Shown here piece by piece: positions 60,071-64,000 of a stretch of DNA of 64,000 nt. The stretch lies in the NCBI RefSeq assembly GCF_000826085.1, contig NZ_CCYM01000003.1, forward strand, positions 372,001-436,000. The letters are read 5' to 3'. The translations under genes were made by a program, and so were the position numbers. How positions within the stretch are numbered: the first letter of the stretch is position 1; every line of letters begins with the position of its first letter. The DNA is from Nigerium massiliense (GTDB lineage Bacteria > Actinomycetota > Actinomycetes > Propionibacteriales > Propionibacteriaceae). The notes under the pieces were generated by a model that saw nothing but the letters and a program-made list of their open reading frames with translations, ran no database searches and had not been told where the DNA came from.

Positions 60071-63000
60071 GTGTCTTCGGTCTTCACCCTCGGCCTTGAC
60101 ATCGGTTCGACGACGGTGAAGGCCGTCGTCCTGGACGGAGCCACGACCGTCTTCTCCGATTATCGGCGGCACCACGCCGATGTTCGCGGCGAGGTGCGCC
60201 GGCTGCTGACGTCGATCGCGGACGCCCTCGGCCCCATCCGCGTCCGCGCGGCCGTGACCGGCTCCGGGGGCCTGCAGGTGGCCGAGCGCATGGGGGTGCC
60301 GTTCGTCCAAGAGGTCGTCGCCGCGACGGAGGCGATCGAAAGGCGCCACCCCGAGGCCGATGTGGTGATCGAACTGGGCGGCGAGGACGCCAAGATCACG
60401 TTCCTCAAGCCCGTCCCCGAGCAGCGCATGAACGGCACGTGCGCCGGTGGCACCGGCGCGTTCATCGACCAGATGGCCACGCTCATGCACACGGACGCCT
60501 CGGGGCTCGACGAGCTGGCGTCCCGCTACGAGCACCTGTACCCCATCGCCTCGCGCTGCGGCGTGTTCGCCAAGTCCGACCTGCAGCCGCTGCTCAACCA
60601 GGGTGCCGCCCACACCGACCTCGCGGCGTCCGTGTTCCAGGCCGTCGCCACCCAGACCATCGCCGGGCTGGCCTGCGGGCACCCGATCCGCGGCAACCTG
60701 GTCTTCCTCGGTGGCCCACTGCACTTCCTGCCCCAGCTGCGCGCCGCCTACGAGCGGGCGCTGGGCGACCAGGTCGAGTCGTTCACCACCCCGCCCAACG
60801 CCCAGCTCTACGTCGCGCTCGGCGCCGCGATGCTCGCCACCGGCGAAGCCGTCGAGCTCCCCCGGCTCACAGGGGCGCTGGAGCGGACGAGCACCACCGT
60901 CTTGCCGCTGGCGTCCGCCGCCATGCGCCCGCTCTTCGCCGACGACGCCGAGCGCCGCGCGTTCGACGAGCGGCACGCGCAGCACACGGTCGCCCAGGGC
61001 GACCTGGCGTCCGCGACCGGGGCGTGCTTCCTCGGTATCGACGCCGGCTCGACCACGATCAAGGCGGTCATCCTGAACGCCGACGACGAGATCGTCTTCA
61101 GCCACTACGCGAAGAACGAGGGCGACCCCGTCACCGCCGCGGTCGCGATCGTCCGGCGCATCCGCGAAGCGCTGCCCGATGGCGCGCACCTGGGGCGGGC
61201 ATGCGTCACCGGTTACGGCGAGAAGCTCATCCAGACCGCGTTGCGCGTCGACGACGGCGAGATCGAGACGATGGCGCACTACCGCGCCGCCGAGCACGTG
61301 TCGCCGGGCGTGACGTCCGTGATCGACATCGGCGGCCAGGACATGAAGTACCTGCGCATCCGCAACGGCGCCGTCGATTCCATCGCGGTGAACGAGGCGT
61401 GCAGCGCCGGCTGCGGATCGTTCCTGCAAACGTTCGCCGAGACCATGGGCACCGACGTCGCCCACTTCGCCCAGGTGGCGCTCGAGGCCGAGCGTCCCGT
61501 CGACCTGGGGTCGCGCTGCACCGTGTTCATGAACAGCTCGGTGAAGCAGGCCCAGAAGGAAGGCGCGGGGGTCGGGGACATCTCCGCGGGACTGTCGTAC
61601 GCCGTCGTCCGCAACGCGCTGTTCAAGGTCATCAAGCTCCGGGACGCCTCCGCGCTCGGCGACCACGTGGTCGTCCAGGGCGGCACGTTCCTCAACGATG
61701 CCGTGCTGCGCGCGTTCGAGCTGTTGACCAAGCGCGAGGTGATCCGCCCGAACATCGCGGGGCTGATGGGTGCCTACGGCGCCGCACTCACCGCCCACCG
61801 CAACCACCACCCCGGCGAGCGCACCTCGCTGTTGGGGCTGGACGAGCTGGACGGCTTCCGCATCGACACCGAGCGGCGCACCTGCCGGCTGTGCCAGAAC
61901 CATTGCGGGCTCACGATCTCGCACTTCCCGGACGGCACCCAGCACGTCTCCGGCAACCGCTGCGAGCGGGGGGCGTCCCAGGAGGCAAAGCCGAAGCGCT
62001 CCGAGATCCCCAACCTGATGGAGTACAAGTACCGGCGCGTATTCCGTTACCGGCGGCTGACCGACGGGAAGGCCGTCCGCGGCGAGATCGGCATCCCGCG
62101 GGCGCTGAACATGTACGAGAACTACCCGCTGTGGTTCACGATCCTGACGTCGCTGGGGTTCAAGGTCGTGCTGTCCGGACGCTCCAGCCACGAGCTGTTC
62201 GAGTCGGGGATGGAGTCGATCCCGTCCGAGAACGTCTGCTACCCCGCCAAGCTCGCCCACGGGCACATCGAGTGGCTGCTGAAGAAGGGGATCACGACGA
62301 TCTTCTACCCCTGCGTCAGCTACGAGCAGCGGGAGTTCGAGGCGTCCGACAACAACTTCAACTGCCCCATCGTCGCGTTCTACCCGCAGGTGATCGACAA
62401 GAACATCGACGCGCTGCGCGCACCGGGCGTGCGGTTCCTCGACCCGTTCGTCAACCTCGACCAGCCCGACAAGCTGGCCGAGCGCCTCGTCGAGACCTTC
62501 GAGGCCTGGGAGATCGGCCTGCCCGAGATGCGCGAGGCGGTCCGGCTCGGCTACGAGGAGGCGGCCCGGGTCAAGGCCGACGTCCACGCGGAGGGCGAGC
62601 GGGCGCTGGCGTACATGCGCGAGCACTCCTGCAAGGGAATCGTGCTGGCGGGGCGTCCCTACCACGCCGACCCGGAGATCAACCACGGCATCCCCGAGCT
62701 CATCAACCAGCTCGGCATGGTCGTCCTCACCGAGGACGCGGTGGCCGACGCCCCGCGCCTGGAGCGTCCGCTGCGCGTCCGCGACCAGTGGACCTACCAC
62801 TCCCGGCTCTACGAGGCGGCCGGACGCGTCCGAGACGAGGACGACCTGCAGCTCGTCCAGCTCAACTCGTTCGGCTGCGGCCTGGACGCCGTGACGTCCG
62901 ACCAGGTGCAGGAGATTCTGGAAGCCGCCGACGACGTCTACACCTCGCTGAAGATCGACGAAGTCGCGAACCTGGGCGCGGCGACGATCCGGCTGCGGTC

Positions 63001-64000
63001 GCTGAAGGCGGCCGCCGAGGAGCGGCGGGCGTCCAGCGAGATCGTCACCTACGACGCCCCGCGGCGCGGCTCCGCCGACGACCACCCGGTGTTCACCGCC
63101 GACAACCGGCGCCACCACACCGTCTACGTGCCGCAGATGGCGCCGATCCACTTCCGGCTGCTCATGCCGATCTTCAACCGGCTGGGTTATCGCTTCGAGC
63201 TGCTCGAGCACGCGTCCACCGAGGACGTCGAGGTGGGCCTCAACTACGTCAACAACGACGTCTGCTACCCGGCGATCATGGTGATCGGGCAGCTGATCAA
63301 CGCGTTCGTCTCGGGGAAGGCCGATCCCAACAACTCCTCGGTCGCCATCACGCAGACCGGCGGCATGTGCCGGGCCACCAACTACGCAGGCATGCTCCGC
63401 AAGGGGCTGCGGGACGCCGGCTTCGGTCAGGTGCCAGTGCTGGCGATGAGCGCCCAGGGCCTGGAGGAGAGCCCCGGCTTCAAGCTGACGCCGGGGCTGC
63501 TGCACCGCGGTTTCCAGGCCCTCGTCATCGGCGACCTGCTGCAGAACTGCCTGCTGCGGGTGCGTCCCTACGAGGCCGAGCCGGGCAGCGCGCAGCGGCT
63601 CTACGAGCGCTGGGACGGCCTGGTGCGCGAGTTCTTCACCACCGGCGGCTACTCCGCCACGCTGGGACGCCGCATCGGCTACGGCTGGATCGTCGATCAC
63701 CTCGTCCGCGAGTTCGACGACCTCCCCCTGACGGACGCCCCGCGGCGCCCCCGCGTCGGGCTGGTCGGCGAGATCTTGGTGAAGTTCCAGCCGGACGCCA
63801 ACAACGACGCGATCAAGGTCGTCGAGGACGAGGGCTGCGAGGCCGTGCTGCCCGGGCTCGTCGAGTTCTTCCTGCAGTCCCTGCAGAGCAGCGGCTGGAA
63901 GCTGAAGAACCTCGGGCTGGGCAGCGCCAACGGCGTCCGCGCGCAGAAGGTGGTGCTCTGGCTGATCGAGCAGTACCAGAAGCCCGCCCACCGCGCCCTG
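60071..64000 (+). CDS. 2-hydroxyacyl-CoA dehydratase activase, large fused form (partial)
   Basis: At least 1310 codons, open to the right edge. Two BadF/BadG-type ATPase modules: LGLDIGSTTVKAVVLDG with MNGTCAGGTGAFIDQMATLM, and FLGIDAGSTTIKAVILNADD with NEACSAGCGSFLQTFAETMG (the Cys binds the bridging 4Fe-4S). Then DUF2229 (IGIPRALNMYENYPLWFTIL, PSENVCYPAKLAHGHIEWLL) and a HgdB-like region (GLNYVNNDVCYPAIMVIGQL, ITQTGGMCRATNYAGMLRKG). Such proteins use ATP to drive a low-potential electron into a dehydratase; the fused form's partner is unknown. GTG 60071 follows GGGAGGG. Typical of anaerobes. Confidence 0.92.
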   Translation, partial: MSSVFTLGLDIGSTTVKAVVLDGATTVFSDYRRHHADVRGEVRRLLTSIADALGPIRVRAAVTGSGGLQVAERMGVPFVQEVVAATEAIERRHPEADVVIELGGEDAKITFLKPVPEQRMNGTCAGGTGAFIDQMATLMHTDASGLDELASRYEHLYPIASRCGVFAKSDLQPLLNQGAAHTDLAASVFQAVATQTIAGLACGHPIRGNLVFLGGPLHFLPQLRAAYERALGDQVESFTTPPNAQLYVALGAAMLATGEAVELPRLTGALERTSTTVLPLASAAMRPLFADDAERRAFDERHAQHTVAQGDLASATGACFLGIDAGSTTIKAVILNADDEIVFSHYAKNEGDPVTAAVAIVRRIREALPDGAHLGRACVTGYGEKLIQTALRVDDGEIETMAHYRAAEHVSPGVTSVIDIGGQDMKYLRIRNGAVDSIAVNEACSAGCGSFLQTFAETMGTDVAHFAQVALEAERPVDLGSRCTVFMNSSVKQAQKEGAGVGDISAGLSYAVVRNALFKVIKLRDASALGDHVVVQGGTFLNDAVLRAFELLTKREVIRPNIAGLMGAYGAALTAHRNHHPGERTSLLGLDELDGFRIDTERRTCRLCQNHCGLTISHFPDGTQHVSGNRCERGASQEAKPKRSEIPNLMEYKYRRVFRYRRLTDGKAVRGEIGIPRALNMYENYPLWFTILTSLGFKVVLSGRSSHELFESGMESIPSENVCYPAKLAHGHIEWLLKKGITTIFYPCVSYEQREFEASDNNFNCPIVAFYPQVIDKNIDALRAPGVRFLDPFVNLDQPDKLAERLVETFEAWEIGLPEMREAVRLGYEEAARVKADVHAEGERALAYMREHSCKGIVLAGRPYHADPEINHGIPELINQLGMVVLTEDAVADAPRLERPLRVRDQWTYHSRLYEAAGRVRDEDDLQLVQLNSFGCGLDAVTSDQVQEILEAADDVYTSLKIDEVANLGAATIRLRSLKAAAEERRASSEIVTYDAPRRGSADDHPVFTADNRRHHTVYVPQMAPIHFRLLMPIFNRLGYRFELLEHASTEDVEVGLNYVNNDVCYPAIMVIGQLINAFVSGKADPNNSSVAITQTGGMCRATNYAGMLRKGLRDAGFGQVPVLAMSAQGLEESPGFKLTPGLLHRGFQALVIGDLLQNCLLRVRPYEAEPGSAQRLYERWDGLVREFFTTGGYSATLGRRIGYGWIVDHLVREFDDLPLTDAPRRPRVGLVGEILVKFQPDANNDAIKVVEDEGCEAVLPGLVEFFLQSLQSSGWKLKNLGLGSANGVRAQKVVLWLIEQYQKPAHRAL

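Noticed and set aside
60035..63991. A 1318-codon open frame on the minus strand
   Set aside because: It is the antisense shadow of the dehydratase activase, whose motifs on the plus strand are unmistakable; the minus reading is Gly/Arg/Val-rich with no domain.

Overview
The window is high-GC bacterial chromosome from an actinobacterium. The evidence is the very high G+C at third codon positions, a proteasome-assembly PAC2 protein, a remnant of a mycothiol-dependent (MDMPI-fold) enzyme, a Cfp30B-like double glyoxalase domain protein, WYL-type regulators, and many genes with a NANNNT promoter hexamer 6-7 nt before the start codon and no Shine-Dalgarno (leaderless transcripts). A large 2-hydroxyacyl-CoA dehydratase activase and a lutABC lactate operon point to a facultatively anaerobic or fermentative lineage. 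Propionibacteriales is plausible but is an inference. I saw no tRNA, rRNA, prophage or intact insertion sequence.

Layout. 0-5.4 kb: start of a cytochrome P450 diverging from a TetR regulator, a GNAT acetyltransferase, a DUF1345 membrane protein, a Cfp30B-like protein, and a LysR/EamA divergent pair. 5.4-15 kb: an unusual stretch where intact genes (DinB protein, methyltransferases, an exported protein, a Na+/H+ antiporter) are mixed with broken ones. These are a frameshifted NAD(P)-binding protein, an N-terminally incomplete PIN domain, a frameshifted SRPBCC-MDMPI fusion, a frameshifted GNAT, a PCD/VOC tandem protein cut by an in-frame stop, two gene fragments and a truncated glutamate synthase-like gene. 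15-30 kb: Fur-family regulator, ECF sigma factor with partner, AlkZ-like DNA glycosylase, DUF1846 protein, BCCT transporter, lutABC, YdcZ-type exporter, a peroxide-type Fur regulator with catalase, and a DinB/WYL divergent pair sharing a perfect palindrome. 30.0-30.5 kb: a gene-free gap with a 119-bp element bounded by perfect 20-bp inverted repeats and three CRISPR-like GC-rich palindromic repeats.

30.5-45 kb: murJ, a second WYL regulator diverging from a GNAT-DinB-isochorismatase operon, a copper-type (CsoR-like) operator in front of a DUF305 lipoprotein, a three-gene lysine catabolic operon (lysine 6-aminotransferase, 2-oxoadipate dioxygenase/decarboxylase, semialdehyde dehydrogenase), a DUF808 protein, a secreted nuclease/phosphatase, and small conserved proteins. 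45-64 kb: CueP, a secreted HExxH protein, cysE, a HisC-like aminotransferase, an unidentified membrane protein, recQ with a phosphoribosyltransferase-like tail overlapping an RluA-type pseudouridine synthase, an M20 peptidase followed by a NuoF-like protein and ferredoxin, trmL, an MHS-type transporter, a PAC2 protein, an EamA-TetR pair, and the start of the giant dehydratase activase running off the right edge.

The points most worth a second look are the density of inactivated genes between 5.4 and 15 kb, the repeat structures at 30.2-30.5 kb, the compact lysine-degradation operon, and the readable operators (Fur, CsoR-like, WYL, TetR).
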